Shown: positions 23,291 through 35,528, counted from the stretch's first letter. The stretch: DNA of 64,000 nt from Chiua virens (GCA_019787685.1 JAHNUO010000007.1:806001-870000); one strand, 5' to 3'. Notes: generated by a model not told the origin, from the sequence alone. Numbers and translations are program-made.

Positions 23291-23707
23291 GCAATGATTT
23301 CTACTCTTTGAAAAGTTCATATTGTCAGGAGTTCTTGGAAAGTGGAGGATGTTGTGACAGTGTTCAGCAGAGAAAGCAGGACTGGCAAACTTTCTGAATC
23401 CGCATATGCGTGAGGATATATCACACATTGATATAAGACAAATGATGTTTCTCATTCGATGTATGTCGCATATAATCTCGCAATCAGGGAGGTACATCTA
23501 GGAAAGCACAAAAAGGGAAAACCACTCAAATCCAGGTATGCCGGTTTCTGCTTCAATCTGTCAGCCTGGTATGCTAGTAAACCCTCGGCAGAACAAGGAA
23601 GACACAGAAGATGTCACATGTACTTTTTCCACCAAGGAACTGGTCAACCACGGCACGGCACTGACTATGTGCGACGCTTCTTGAATGAAGCGGCAACTGA
23701 GCCCGTC

Positions 23708-25314
23708 TCAACGGGCGGCTGACTGTAAGAAAGCCCCACACAACGACCGAAAACTTCCCTGGAAGACATCAGTGACTCGGAAGGTGAGGGTTATAGTCAC
23801 TTGCTTGTTCCACCACCATATGAGATCGTCAACGAATTCTTTTTCTTCCCGACCCATTACTTCGAACCATTGTACGACCATGTTGTAAAAGACAGTGAGA
23901 TTGAACAAGTTGTTGACCACTCTCCAAGCACCACAGCTTGAGAGCGCAAAGTGCAACTAAGAGGTCCATTAGCCATGATTTTGTCAAAGTGAGAGAACAT
24001 ACTTGGACAGCTATATAAGCAATGGATTGGGGAGTTACTTGCTTCATCCTGGCCAATTTCGCATTGGTCGGGCGCGTGCTTGCGTCAACACGCTGACATT
24101 TGTCCCCTGCTGCCGTGGGTGTTTCATTCTCTCCTAAATCAATAGAGGATGCCCCAGTGAATACATGCTTGTATGCCTGACCAGGTGAGGGTGACCTTGC
24201 ATAATCACTCGTATGACAGAAAATTGAAATACCTTGACTAGCAATTCACCTTTAAAAAGACCTTTGTTTGCATCATTGTGATCATACTCTCCTGCAGGGA
24301 ATAGGAAGCAAGGCCAGGAGTGGGCGGTGACGGGTACATCGGCATGCCACTGCCGGATCTTCTCTCGAACACTGGTTGAGTGAGATTAGATAGGTAGGCT
24401 TACGATCAGCTAACAGTACTTACACGATGTTATCCCAGTCATACTCAACTGGGCACAACAGACGACTGGTGGCATCATTGTAAAACCCTCGGCTAACCTT
24501 GTCCCTGGAGCGAAGTTGAGAAGAAGTAGCTGCGTTGGGGTATTCGAGCCAGGTCACCACAACACTTTTCAGGTTGTTGGTGTCGTCCACTCGAGCCCCG
24601 TCGGCTCCTGTGGTGAGCTGTACTAACATGCATTACCCGGCTGCATCTGCTGTGTTCAATCACCTACCTTGCGTAGCACTTCATGGTACAGATCGATATC
24701 TGGGTCCTGCCTGAGCCATTCCGTGAACTCAGGAATCCATTTCCCGAGTTCTTCATAACACCGATACAGTCAGTTTTGCCTTCAAATTGGGGTGAGAATA
24801 GATGAAGGCCTGGGTTTGGTGCCTACTCACTCTTGGTGTTCGGAGGCAGCTTGTGCATCCGATCTTTGAAAGTGAACTCTGGTTTTGAACGTGACCCTGG
24901 ACAGGTAAGATATTACTTACTGAACGGAGCCTGCAGTGCTGTCCATGGTCCCTCGACAACAAGCCTCCCTTATCAAGTTGTCCACGTTGTCAAACATCGT
25001 TACGAGGCACCTCAAAGTTCTTCCATGCTTATGCCAGTCGATCGCTCTGCGAGTGGAAGGCCAGACTTTGATTAGAGGCTGGAGTATGGCAAGTGATAGA
25101 CTCACACTGCGTCTGTCTTTGCCCTGCTACTGTTGGATTCTTTCAGGGCTCGGAATTCCGAGAGCAAGTCAGCGAATTCTCTTCGGATTGCTAGCATGCT
25201 GCCTGGAAGGATCAAGCCAGTGGCTAAGGCATTGGCTGCGTTGGGGTCACCTGGGTGCACAGGAGCCTGGGTAGAAGATGGAGCTTCTGGCATTAGATGA
25301 GGGCGTGTGTGCAA
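23708..25314 (-). CDS. DUF6698-like basidiomycete protein of unknown function, about 7 exons
   Basis: The start is MHTRPHLMPEAPSSTQAP at 25314. Coding blocks, separated by short introns, are: RAIDWHKHGRTLRCLV (near 25060), KWIPEFTEWLRQDPDIDLYH (near 24720), LTTGADGARVDDTNNLKSVV (24629-24423), WHADVPVTAHSWPCFLFPAG with KGLFKGELLVK (near 24300), AYKHVFTGASSIDLGENET and PQSIAYIAVQ (24190-24000), then SCGAWRVVNNLFNLTVFYN to the stop at 23708. The order of ARxDDT, CP..W, WP.FL, GL.....L and A.KH.FT.. is that of DUF6698 proteins, which are often associated with mobile elements in mushrooms. Exon borders are approximate. I found no in-frame stop. Confidence 0.6.
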
Positions 25315-26120
25315 GTCTTGCGTAGGACCGATGTGCTGATTTGAATAGCGGTTAAATTATATACCCAACTGGCAGGAGAGAAAAAAAGTGAGTAAGACCA
25401 ACCTTCAAGTTGGGTCGGAATGGCAACTTGGCCGATTTGGCTTGCTTGGCCAGGTGATCTAGCTCGCAGTAAAGGAACACAATTAAGTTCTGTCACTCGA
25501 CACAGTGCTAAAAGCACCCTGCAGTGTCCGTTGGTGTTCGAGTTGGAGTATAGATCCTCTGGGACTTACGAGTGCTGGGATTTACGAGAGGACTGAGGGT
25601 CCCAGACCAATGCATCGGTACTGCTAGCACTGCAGGCAATCCAGTCGTGTGAGGTTTGTACGATACGCCACCCAAAAAAACACTGATTCAGTGCTTACAC
25701 ACTGATCGATGAGTTGTGTGACGTATTAGCACGACGCAATACCAAAATATACAATGGATTAATACTTACGCACTCAGTGGCAACCAAAAAATGACTGAAT
25801 CAGCTCAACCGCATTGGCATACCCTGGTTGGTCAGTGTAGTCCCCATTGTCCATATGACCAAACCTTAGACGAATTAGAAGATGGGCTGGTAAGACCGCT
25901 TGCCTCGATGTTGATAATGGCACAAATTTCAGACGGGGGTGATGTGTGGGCATGGAATTCAGAAGGTCACCGTTCATTCAATCGGTGCCTACGAGTTAAT
26001 GCAGCGCCCCGACGGATCGCATGCTGGCAACTTGGTCCAAAATAGATGCGACGCCGTTGTGAGAGGCAGATGAGGCTATAAGCAGGCGAAGCAGTGGCAA
26101 TAGACTCACAAGTAGCCACC
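25315..26120. other. intergenic between two divergent genes
   Basis: Lies between the DUF6698-like gene (minus) and the F-box-like gene (plus). A 67-codon open frame on the minus strand (25977-25774) shows no recognisable domain and I do not call it. Nothing else was seen. Confidence 0.5.
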
Positions 26121-27117
26121 ATGCGTCCCCATTGCCCAATGCTTGTCCCCTTTGAGCTCCTGCGGGAGATTATCTTGTGGCTGAAGGACGAGCCCAACGT
26201 CCTCAACTATGCCCTCCTCTCGACCACCTGCTATGACTGGTAAGTATGAAAATCTTGTGTTGCAGTTGCAATGACTTACTTTGGGGAGCTGCTAGGCTTG
26301 CACCATTCATGTATCGCACAGTGGTGCTGCATGGCGAAACTCAAGCCCTTGGCTTTCTCGAGTGGCTGGAAGCTGACAAAGAGCACCGTGCAGCAAAAGT
26401 GAACAAGCTTGATGTAGGAAAAAAAGTTACAAAGCCTACACTCGCGGACATCTTGAAGTCGTGCCATGGGCTCACCTCACTGGAGATGCGGTTTGGCTAC
26501 CATCTCCACATGGATCCCAATATGGATCTTCTCTTCGAGCCTCTGAACAACCTCAAGAACCTGAGGCACATGTATATCTCCTTAGCAGCTTTCTCAGAAT
26601 GCACCGTATTTCACTTACCCAGGTTTGAGGTATTTGGCCACTTAACTCATCTGCACCTCTCACCCTTCGAGACCGCATGGAAGGGCTGTCCCATCGGCTT
26701 CGCCAACCTTGACAAGTTGATGCACCTAGCCCTGCATTTCGACATCCTTCGGTTGAAACGAGCTTGCACTCAGGCAGTGCGGGACTTCTTGCAAAAAGAG
26801 TCAACGTGGGTGGTTGTTGTTTGGATGACCAGCTTTGAACTCACATCAGTGATTGCTCGAACGCTTTCGCAGGCAGGATGCGTGGATATGCGGGTGGTCC
26901 TCTTCCATTATTGGACTAGGCAGACCTACAAAGAGGCCACAGGAGGGTTCTGGCGGTGGGCCGAGAAGGTCATGGCTTGGCGAAAAGAGAACCCAGGTAA
27001 GCCTTTTCTAAGCTGAGCAAGCGTTGGCTTGATACTCACTTGAGTACAGATGACCCACTGACAAGTCCCGAATGGGTGGAGCATCCAAGGGAGAATCTCC
27101 GCATTCACACCAAATAA
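26121..27117 (+). CDS. F-box-like protein with leucine-rich C-terminal part
   Basis: Exons 26121-26239, 26296-26996 and 27050-27117; introns are 56 and 53 nt with GTAAGT/GTAAGC donors. The N-terminus MRPHCPMLVPFELLREIILW followed by NYALLSTTCYDW is an F-box-type helix pair, and LAPFMYRTVVLHG is the usual continuation in mushroom F-box proteins. Middle and C-terminal residues show spaced leucine segments (LTSLEMRFG, LRHMYISLAAF, LTHLHLSPF, LMHLALHFD). Such proteins select substrates for SCF ubiquitin ligases through Skp1. The reading frame is intact across all exons. It is one of the few cargo genes without a disabling change. Confidence 0.75.
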
Positions 27118-27244
27118 ATTCATAGGTATCCTGTGTAATAATGATCGATCATGACAATCGATATGTATACATCAAACACTTACCTGTGTCTGATGGGCAA
27201 ACTACACTGACAGTGACTATGTGAATAGATGGCGCTTCCGGAGA

Positions 27245-27560
27245 ACCTACTTCAGCTACGTAGAATTTGAACAGGCTGGACTTGGAGCACACACCTGACA
27301 TGCGTGATCAGAACTCAACTTGAAAGTGAGTGGATGGAGAGCGCTGAGGAGACCGTAAGGATGGAATAGGAGGCACTCTGGGAGTCTTTAACCCCACTGT
27401 CACGCAAACGAGATGGAGACGGGGCGACTCGATGGACACAAAGTCCAAGAGCGTTCTGAGGGACGACGCAAAGTCAGTCCTCTGAGAAGGTCGAACCATG
27501 AGTGGCGCAAAGCCAACCCTATGGATTGTCCAAGAATCGTTAGCCTGAGGGAGATTGCTG
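27245..27560. repeat. two dispersed repeats copied elsewhere in the 24-kb element
   Basis: 27245-27360 matches 30745-30878, which includes the last codons and downstream flank of the DUF6532-like gene (shared TACCTACTTCAGCTACGTAG and CAGGCTGGACTTGGAG). 27370-27550 matches the inverse of about 38640-38840 (shared GACTTTGTGTCCATCGAG). The copies are diverged. No gene is called in 27118-27845. Confidence 0.6.
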
Positions 27561-27845
27561 ATGGCGCCAGGAACAGTGGTGCTGGCAAGCATTAAACTGG
27601 ATTATTTTAGTACTGTTACTTGAAATGTTGGGAAGACCGCGAGACGTGATGTTACTCACCTGCAGAGTCATTCCAACAGAAACAGGACAAACAGTTTTCT
27701 GGAGTGCTGTTGGACTGTGTCAATGGAGCGTCGATGGCGTGAATCAGCAGCGAGCAAGGATTGCTGTGCTCGCTGACAGTCACTCTGCACTTTAGAACTC
27801 TGCTTCCCCTTCTCCAACTCATACTGCAACAATCCGAGTGATTCC

Positions 27846-28541
27846 ATGGAACTCGTGTCTCACCCCCAAATTCAGGATCTCCCCACTCGTTTCCCCCTTT
27901 ATTCCAAGTGCCCTGGGCCATGGAAGAATCCCGCCCACAACCACCCTCATGCGATATTTTCCCAACGCCATGGCCCTTGCGATCAGTTCACTGGCGAGAA
28001 AGTGGGACCATTGGAGGTAAGTTACAGTATACCCTTTTGTCATTTAGTAATACTCATAAACCACCTGCAGGCCTTGGAAAATTTCTTGCGAGGCGTCAAT
28101 GCCTTGCCCGATAATGTGCTCTGTGGTGTTGTGTTCGAGAAGTATGCATCGGCGGAAAGGAGCCACCTACAGCTCCTCGTTGCTACCTGGGGCCTCGAAG
28201 TAGCGAAACGCAGGGTCCTTTCGCAGCAGGAAGTCCTACAGCACATTGAGGCTGTGAACATCCTGGATGGGTTAGAATTTTGCTACTGGCTCAGTCTGTA
28301 CACAGATCAAGGGCTGGAACACCTCACGGAAGATGTGTTGTTCTACAGGAATCAAATCCCACATGCAGCTCGCGAAACGGATCGCGAAGTCATGGAGCTC
28401 TCCCTGATGATAGAGCGTGCAAAGAGGCGGGAATTAAACATTGAATTTGAGGATTGCCAGGATGAGGCCAGAGTTGCTGAAGACTCCGTGCGCTTTGGTA
28501 AAGATCTAGGGATCCCGAACGGTGAGGCGACCGTGGAATGA
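27846..28541 (+). CDS. hypothetical protein, two exons
   Basis: Exon 27846-28016, a 54-nt intron (GTAAGT..CTGCAG), exon 28071-28541; about 214 aa. The C-terminal half is helical and charged (EKYASAERSHLQLLVATWG, then ELSLMIERAKRRELNIEFED) and could form a coiled coil. I do not recognise a family. The phase-0 intron and conserved charge pattern suggest a real gene. The start ATG is the first in the frame after an upstream stop. Confidence 0.5.
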   Translation: MELVSHPQIQDLPTRFPLYSKCPGPWKNPAHNHPHAIFSQRHGPCDQFTGEKVGPLEVSYSIPFCHLVILINHLQALENFLRGVNALPDNVLCGVVFEKYASAERSHLQLLVATWGLEVAKRRVLSQQEVLQHIEAVNILDGLEFCYWLSLYTDQGLEHLTEDVLFYRNQIPHAARETDREVMELSLMIERAKRRELNIEFEDCQDEARVAEDSVRFGKDLGIPNGEATVE

Positions 28542-28848
28542 GGCTGCAGGGTACCAGTCGTCGTATTTCCGGTACGTGATAATTCCTTTTGGATATTCGA
28601 ATTGCACTGACTCGTTCATCCACAGCCCTTTACATATGACAAACGATGTCCTTATGATTCTTCTCGATCTGTAGTACATATGTGATTATGTGATTATGTA
28701 CTTTGTATTTCACTCCCTTAACTTGCATTGTCAAGACCCCCCGATGCTACTAGTCACAGCATTAAGACTTCACATCGGCACATGAACATCGCGAGTAAGG
28801 GAGATAAAAGGAGGGTGCACCCATCGCCTACAGTAACTACTAGTGAGC

Positions 28849-30765
28849 ATGACTACCTGCTCTGACACCAATCGACGATGTGTAACGCTGTCAAATCCAT
28901 ACGCCTATGTGGGAGAACAATCCATCAATGCGCCTCCGACATCCCACCCTGCTCTGCAAGACCAGTCGGCGGCAGGCAATTCAGCTGGGTTATTCGCTGA
29001 TAGATTTGCGGATCCTACCATTCCGTCCAACCAATATCCCCCACCATATCCCACGAGTTAGTATCTGTTGTCAGAACAGCTCGAGTATCACACAAATCCC
29101 ACCATGATGGCATCCTCGTCTACACAGCCTTCCGATACAAGTTATCCGCCATCGTACTCTGTTATCGATCCCTCAATGCCATCCTATGGCCCTGTAGGCC
29201 AACATCCACCGGCACACACTGGCACTTCCGCTCCAGCATATCTACATGCTCCCATCCCAACATATCCCGTGGGTTACATAGCAGGCCGGCCCTCGGTATA
29301 CAATCCCATTCGAAGCCACATGTTGTGTTTGAGCAGTAGAGCCCCAGCATCGTTGCGTAGTCTCCGCGCCGATATCGCCCCCTATGTGGTACCAAGTATG
29401 TGATTCGCGCCTGCTTATGCACATGACAACCAGAATGAGGGTGTCCATCGCGAGGTCATCACTGTGGGGATATTCAATGTGAAGTTTGTTTTCTTCACAA
29501 TGAAATGAGCGCTGATTTTCCTTGCAGACCACCATGGACATACCATTCTCAACTGCGCTGTTGATGACTAACTCGGCCTCTGTGTTCAATGTGAAGATCA
29601 TTTCCTTCACAATGAAATCAGACTGACTTTCTCCTACAGACTACTGTGGACGTACCCTGCACAACTGCGCCATCGATGACTAACCCGGCCCCTGTGTTCA
29701 ATGTGAAGGTCATTTCCTTCATGATGAAATCAGACTGATTTTCTACTGCAGGGTGGGACGGATATACCCTTCTTGGTGATGTGGCAACATCAACTAACCT
29801 GGCTGGGCCAGCCCCCATGTCCAACGTGAACCTATTTTCCTTCACGGTGAAATCAGGCTGATTTTCTACTGCAGCCGGAGATAGAACCAACACTGATCCC
29901 TTCAGATCCATCCCAAGCACAACCATCAGCGGCCTCGACAGCGCCGCCGACACCTAGCCTGGCCCCTACTCCTGCCGAAGTCGAACGGATTACTGTACGA
30001 GCCAGAGAGAAGATCAAGAGCATGGTCATGTGCACAAAGTGGTCCATCTCACAAGAGAATTGTCTAGACACACTGCGGAGTGCAGCTGCGGAAATCATGG
30101 GTAAGTGAAAGACAATTCATAAGCACACCTTTAACAAGCATTTCAGGAAACTCCAACCATGCGAACCCTGGGCTGTACGAAAAGAATGCAGCAGGTATTT
30201 CGGGGGTCACAACTGCAACAAGAAAGCTGTTCAAGGACGCTGCTCGCGGGTTGATCCATGAGGCTTACAGCCTCCGACCAGCAGTTAAAGGCTCCAACCC
30301 CCTGGTGGAGGTGGAAGCCAAGCAATCTCTCATCCCACAGCTACTGGAGAACGATCGGTTGCTGCATACCTTGAATTCAGTGAGTTTTCCAGTGCGTTTT
30401 GCATTTACAATGCTCAACCTACTTGATTTATATAGGATGGTACGGTCGCCGGAATGTTCGAGCATCCGGCGCTTGCTTCCATTGCCCTAAACACAGTATG
30501 GATAGGAAACTTATGAAGATATCTAGAAAACACACCCAAAGGCTTCGCTCATATGATCGCACGTTGTACAAGTGCGATCTACTCTGCTCTGTTGGAGCAT
30601 CGCACTGGACGGTTCGAACCTGTTGGGTTCTCGGCTGTGAGTGCACAGCAGGTTTATGAGCGTACATTTAATTCTCTCACTTGCGATTTCGAGGCACAGC
30701 TTCTTGCTCTACGAGAGGATATCATCTGTTGTGGCGATACTCTTGTACCTACTTCAGCTACGTAG
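28849..30765 (+). pseudogene. DUF6532-like protein with disordered N-terminus and tandem exon-intron modules; three in-frame stops
   Basis: The N-terminal part is rich in S, P, T and Y (PSYSVIDPSMPSYGPVGQHP). The C-terminal domain begins AEVERITVRAREKIKSMV and continues KLFKDAARGLIHEAYSLRP, GMFEHPALASIALNTVW and LLEHRTGRFEPVGFS, the pattern of DUF6532. Introns lie at about 30101-30146 and 30379-30435. The middle holds four equal 49-nt introns (29479-29874). One frame runs throughout, except for TAG at 29059, TGA at 29401 and TGA at 30514, plus a shift in the third repeat exon. DUF6532 has no known function; it is common in mushroom repeats. Confidence 0.65.
29479..29874 (+). repeat. tandem exon-intron modules: four 49-nt introns, 63-nt exons
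   Basis: Introns at 29479-29527, 29591-29639, 29703-29751 and 29826-29874 are all 49 nt, start GTGAAG or GTGAAC, contain CTGAC/CTGAT 10-13 nt before the end and finish in TACAG or TGCAG. The two complete exons between them (29528-29590, 29640-29702) are 63 nt each, phase 0, and encode related 21-residue blocks ending in VFN. The third (29752-29825) is 74 nt and shifts the frame. Confidence 0.8.
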
Positions 30766-31037
30766 ATATATCGAATTTGAGATCATTTGCTCAGGCTGGA
30801 CTTGGAGCACACACATGACATGCGTGATTAGAACCCAACTTGAAACTGAGCAGATGGAGACCACTAAGACCACAAGGATGAAGGGGGGGGACTCCACTCC
30901 GGGGTCACTGAGCCGGGGTTCGGGTACAAATTTCATGTTGGGCGATGTATACGCGATCTCACCACTGGTATCGCAGGCGATGACTTTCGCATCAAGGGCT
31001 TTGAGAGTGGCTGGTTGAATGGTCAGCTATTGCACAT

Positions 31038-33576
31038 AACCGCAGTAAGTATCTCTACTCTCTTGCCACTCAGTGGGAAGATGCCCTTTCTAATAATGAT
31101 AATAGCAGAACTGACCACTTCAAAGCAGCTGGAGCCAATTGAATGGGCCCTGATTTGTACCATAACCTCATTTGATGCTTTGTCACACATCTCAAGAGTT
31201 TGAAGGAGGCAAGGGTTTTCTCCTTTCTTTGACGGTGTTATCCTAACCTTGTAGACAATCACAGCAATCGGACACTGTACAAGACGAGGCGCTCCTGCGG
31301 TATTATGCCGCAGAGTGGGATAGGTATACGACGGGAGCAAACTACATCAACCGATCGTTCACCTATCTCAATCATCATTGGGTGAAATGGGAGCGGGTCG
31401 AAGGTCGAAAGGGAGTCTACCCCGTTTATACGGTGCGTCACACGCCTCTTTTCACTTGTTCTATGCGAGTGTGATTAACCTGAATTCGTGCAGCTTGCGC
31501 TCATTCAATGGAAGTCCAACTTCTTCCTTCACATCCAGAGCAAGAACGGGAAGCTGGCCAGTGCTATTCTTCGACTCATTGAACACCAATGGAACGGTGA
31601 GAGCATCGATCAAGGGCTTGTCAAGAAAGTCGTCGACTCCTTTGTCTCCCTTGGCTTGGATGAAAGCGATATCAACAAAGCCTCCCTCGATGTCTACAAG
31701 AAACACTTGGCAACACCCTTCCTTGAGGCGACTGAGAAATACTATCAGCAAGAATCAGAAGCATTCCTCGCCGAGAGCAGTGTCTCTGACTACCTGAAGA
31801 AAGCGGAAGAGCGGCTCAGAGAGGAGGAGGGTCATGTTGATCGTTATCTCAGCACAGAGACCCGAAAACAGCTCGTCAGCAAATGCGAGCACGGTCCTTA
31901 TTCGACAACACTCGGAGCTAATGTGGGAAAGTTTCCAAAACCTACTCGATTTTGATAAAGATGAGGACCTGCAACGAATGTATGCGTTGTTGTCTCAGAT
32001 TCCGGAGGGGTTGGAGCTGTCGAGGAAGAAGTTCGAAGAACACGTCAAGAAGGCCGGGTTGACAGCAGTGTCGAAGTTGGTGGGAGAGGCTTCGGAAGGA
32101 GCCGACGGTCTGGATCCCAAGGCATACGTCGATGCCTTATTGGAGGTGCATTGCAAGAACTCAGAGACGGTGACTCAAAGCTTCAGGGGAGAAGCCGGAT
32201 TTGTTGCCAGTCTGGACAAGGCTTGCAGGGAGTCTGTTAACCGGAATGCAGCGACCAGGCCGTCAACAACGAAATCGCCAGAATTGCTAGCCAAGCATGC
32301 TGATATGTTACTAAGAAAGAACAACAAGATGGTGGAGGAAGAAGATTTGGAGGGTGCTCTCAACCGTGTGGTAAGTTTGAACCTTATTACCTTTTCTCAC
32401 TCATTGATGCGTGCTGTAGATGATCCTTTTCAAGTACGTCGAGGACAAGGATGTCTTCCAAACGTTTTACACCACCAAGCTGTCGAAATGATTCATCCAT
32501 GGTGTGTCGGCCTCGGACGAGAGCGTGGCCAGCATGATTTCCAAGTTGAAGGAGGCATGCGGTTTCGAATACACCAAGAAACTGCAATGCATGTTTACTG
32601 GTACGTTCGGGATTGCCACCTTTTGTTGAGCTAGTGGTAATGTAGAGTGAACAGACATGAGCCTGAGCAAAGATCTGACGGATCAATTCAAAGAGCGGAT
32701 GCAGCAGAACCATGATGATATGGACATCAACTTCAGCATCATGGTGCTCGGCACTAACTTCTGGCCCCTGAATGCCCCTAACAACGACTTTATCATACCG
32801 CCCGAGATCCTTCCCACATACGACCGGTTCTCCAAGTACTACCAAACGAAGCATTCAGGGAGGAAGCTTACCTGGCCATGGAACTACTTGAAGAACAAGC
32901 TTTGGATGAACTACTTGAACCAGAAATACATTCTGATGACGAGTTCGTACCAGATGGCGGTATTGTTGCAGTACAACAACCACAACACGCTTTCGCTGGA
33001 AGAGCTTCAGACGGCGACTGTGATCAGCAAGGACATTTTGGTCCAAGTGCTGTCGCTCCTTGTCAAGGCCAAGATCCTCGTCAATGAAGAGACAGATCAG
33101 TATGATCTGAACCCTAGTATGACTACTCATATTTGTCTTTCAGATGGCTGACTTGTATGTAGACTTCAAGTCCGAGAAGATTCGCGTGAATCTCAACCAG
33201 CCAATCAAGACCGAAGTGAAGGCGGAGTCATCTGAAGTTCTTAAAACTGTCGACGAAGACCGAAAATACGTGACCCAAGCTACCATCGTTCGGTAAGTCC
33301 CTGTATTTGTTGTCGGGTGAATCGCTATTTATGTGCCATCCAGTATCATGAAGGCGCGCAAGACGATGAAGAATCAACCATTGATACAGGAGGTTATCTC
33401 ACAAATCTCGCAGAGGTTTGCACCCAAGATCCCTGACATCAAGAAGGTGTGTTTAGGTAGGACGGATGTTGCATGTCAAGCTCATGTGGACAATGACAGG
33501 CGATTGACACACTCCTTGAAAAGAGTACATTGAACGGGTGGATGGTACGAGGGACACGTTCGTGTACGTTGCATAA
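31038..33576 (+). pseudogene. CUL1: cullin-1 (SCF scaffold) pseudogene, left copy
   Basis: Cullins scaffold SCF ubiquitin ligases. Visible stretches in order: YINRSFTYLNHHWVKWERVE, LALIQWKSNFFLHIQSKNG, ESIDQGLVKKVVDSFVSLG, MSLSKDLTDQFKERMQQNHD, FSIMVLGTNFWPLNAP, YQMAVLLQYNNHNTLSLEEL, and the neddylation-domain part DRKYVTQATIVRIMKARKTM with APKIPDIKK. It is disabled by TGA at 31173 and 32489 (arginine expected in KLSK-x-IHG) and by one missing base in the last exon, where the next frame would give EYIERVDGTRDTF and the stop at 33576. The N-terminal exons are absent. A left-arm-only TGA is near 31137. Confidence 0.92.
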
Positions 33577-33675
33577 AGAGCCTTGAACGATGCCAATATT
33601 AAAGTTAAATTGTTCCTCTTGTATTCTAGTAAAGAGAGTGTAGTAATATACTATACACGACACTACACCTTCCCA
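31038..33675 (+). repeat. left arm of a 2638-bp inverted duplication (right arm 35541-38178)
   Basis: The two arms have the same length to the base and only scattered single differences (for example TTGAATG here against TTTAATG in the other arm near 31137). A position x in this arm pairs with 69216 minus x. The spacer (33676-35540) holds RTT109 and a third cullin fragment. Left of this arm, 30911-31037 matches the inverse of 39062-39186, so the original duplication reached the neighbouring gene and about 880 bases were then lost from this side. Confidence 0.95.
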
Positions 33676-33709
33676 CGTGTCCAGCCTGAGAGCACCATAC
33701 TAATCACAC

Positions 33710-33895
33710 GGACTTGAAGTCTACATACGAGTCAGCCATCCAAAAGACAAATATGAGTAGTCATACTAGGGTTCAGATCATACTGATCCATCTCTTCATT
33801 GACGAGAATCTTGGCCTTGGCAAGGAGCGACAGCACTTGGACCAAAATGTCCTTGCTGATCGCAGTTGCCATCTGAAGCTCTTCCAGCGAAAGGT
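33710..33895 (-). repeat. third, partial cullin fragment
   Basis: Matches 36044-36228 in the same orientation with more differences than the arms show between themselves (for example LLAKAKILVNEEMDQ against LLVKAKILVNEETDQ). It covers one exon and its flanking intron. It is fused directly to the 3' end of the RTT109 fragment, so an open frame (34483-33773) runs across the join and is chimeric. Confidence 0.85.
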
Positions 33896-35528
33896 CATGG
33901 CTCCCGCGATGCATTCCTGATGAAATGACATGCGCTCCCAAAACTCCTCCACCGACACCTTTTTCAGCGCCTTGCTCGTCTGTTCCATCTTCGTACTGCT
34001 ACCCTCCTTCCCACTCTCCCCCTCTTGCTCCACCTTGGCAGTAGTGCGATGAGTGCGGGGTCGCTTCCGCTCCGGAGACTTGATCCCTTCTGCACCCATC
34101 ATGTACACAATCTTGTCCAAAAACCGCGCCTTGGGGTCATCATCAAACCACGGGATCACATGTCCAATGTGTGCAGGCTTCTCCTCGCTCCTGATCGGGA
34201 CACATGGCAGCGGCATGTCCATCTGTCTATATGGATGCCCATACGACCACGACCACAACGCCGCGCATGGACTCGACGTGGACACATACACGCGGTCCAT
34301 TGCATGACATGCCTTGAGCTCGCCAAGACCTGGAAGGAGATAGAACAATCGGATGTGAGGGATTGCGTGTCCCGCGCTGATGGCACGTGCTAACACGTCC
34401 TCGGCCACCATGCTGAGCTGGCGCTTCCACCACGTGCACAGTTTGACGTCCATTAGTGGACGTTTGCCCGGGTACTCTGCCAAATTGGGGAAGAGGTTTT
34501 GGTTTTGGGCGCGTTGAAGGTAATAAATCCCGGCTGAAGTGCAATACTCAGGGGGATTGAAAGAAATAGAAAGAGGGTGAAGGAATGCGATTCCGTTCGA
34601 CCCAGGGACAACACTGAGTTGGTGAACGACAAATAATGGTTTTTGAGTAGTCCGAGATGAATCCGGGGCGAATCTGGATTAAAACAGATAGAAAAACAGA
34701 CACGGCAGTCCGATCCGGATCGAGAAAATACGAGGAGAGCGAGAGAAAACAAATGTCGACCAAAAACGATGTGAGACAGATGCACACGGGCAAAAGCTAC
34801 TGTATTTTGTCAATACAGTGAATTTATAGTCCTCGGGAATACCCTCAGACTTGTCCTAAGTAAGGATAATAATAAAAAAAGAAGGTTTTCATACGGTATA
34901 AAGTTCGAGAGGCACCCGAATGTCCCTGCAAGGGCTGTGTGACATGGTCTAGCCAATGCTAAGTATGAATAAGGAGCATCAAAAATAAAATAAAAGAGTC
35001 CGAGACAAAACAGGCACAGATACAGCAATCCGGATGAGTTTGCCCAATCAGACAGATCGGGATCAGGATCAGGTGATGACGGGGTGCAGAAACGTGCTAT
35101 GTGAGCACAGGGAATACCTATTCCCTACAGCGTGCAAAGAGGTGCACCCACAGATGGGCGACGGAGAGCGGTTGGGTGGTCGGATCGATGTAGTAGCTTA
35201 GCAGGGCACGCACGAGCGCCAGGGTGGGCGACAGGGATTTTGCCTGACCTGTCGAATTGACTTTGGAGATGTACAAAATGGCGCTGGACGTGGAGGGTAT
35301 GTGGTAGAGGAATGCCTTAATGGCAGACACGAAAACGCGGGGCGAGTCTGGGTTGGGCTGTTCAGATAAAAGAACGAGGATCTGCTGGAGATATGTCTTG
35401 GGGCGTGGTGCTGCGTACGGGTACAAGTTGGAGTGCTTTCTGGATGACGATACAAGGACATGGATGTGGAATTCGCGAGCACCTGGCAGGTTTGCCAGTC
35501 CTTGTAACAATGCATCGTGTAGGTTCAT
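33896..35528 (-). pseudogene. RTT109: RTT109-type histone H3 acetyltransferase, split by a solo LTR and truncated at the C-terminus
   Basis: Rtt109 acetylates histone H3 (K56, K9) during DNA replication. N-terminal part 35528-35130: LLQGLANLPGAREFHIHVLV, VSAIKAFLYHIPSTSSAILY and ISKVNSTGQ, then WVHLFAR. After the LTR: LFPNLAEYPGKRPLMDVKLC, TWWKRQL, HVIPWFDDDPKARFLDKIV and the C-terminal EEFWERMSFHQECIAGAMTF. LTR removal gives an open join (HLFARAQNQNLFPN). The gene then runs into the cullin fragment at about 33895. I saw no other stop, so this copy broke later than the cullin. Confidence 0.85.
34515..35129. repeat. solo LTR, 615 bp, GCGT target duplication
   Basis: Starts TGAAGGTAAT and ends CCCTACA; GCGT on both sides (34511-34514, 35130-35133). 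It is the same length as, and highly similar to, the copy at 40998-41612. The 4-bp duplication sets this family apart from the 5-bp family on the left of the window. Confidence 0.9.

Noticed and set aside
338..32491. TGA read as an amino acid (recoding) in many genes
   Set aside because: The stops fall in unrelated families (gag, transposase, HET, helicase, cullin) beside frameshifts and deletions. Intact genes in the window use TGA as a normal stop.
33773..34483. A single 236-aa gene
   Set aside because: The N-terminal two thirds are RTT109, but the last about 40 residues read antisense-frame cullin sequence past the fusion point.
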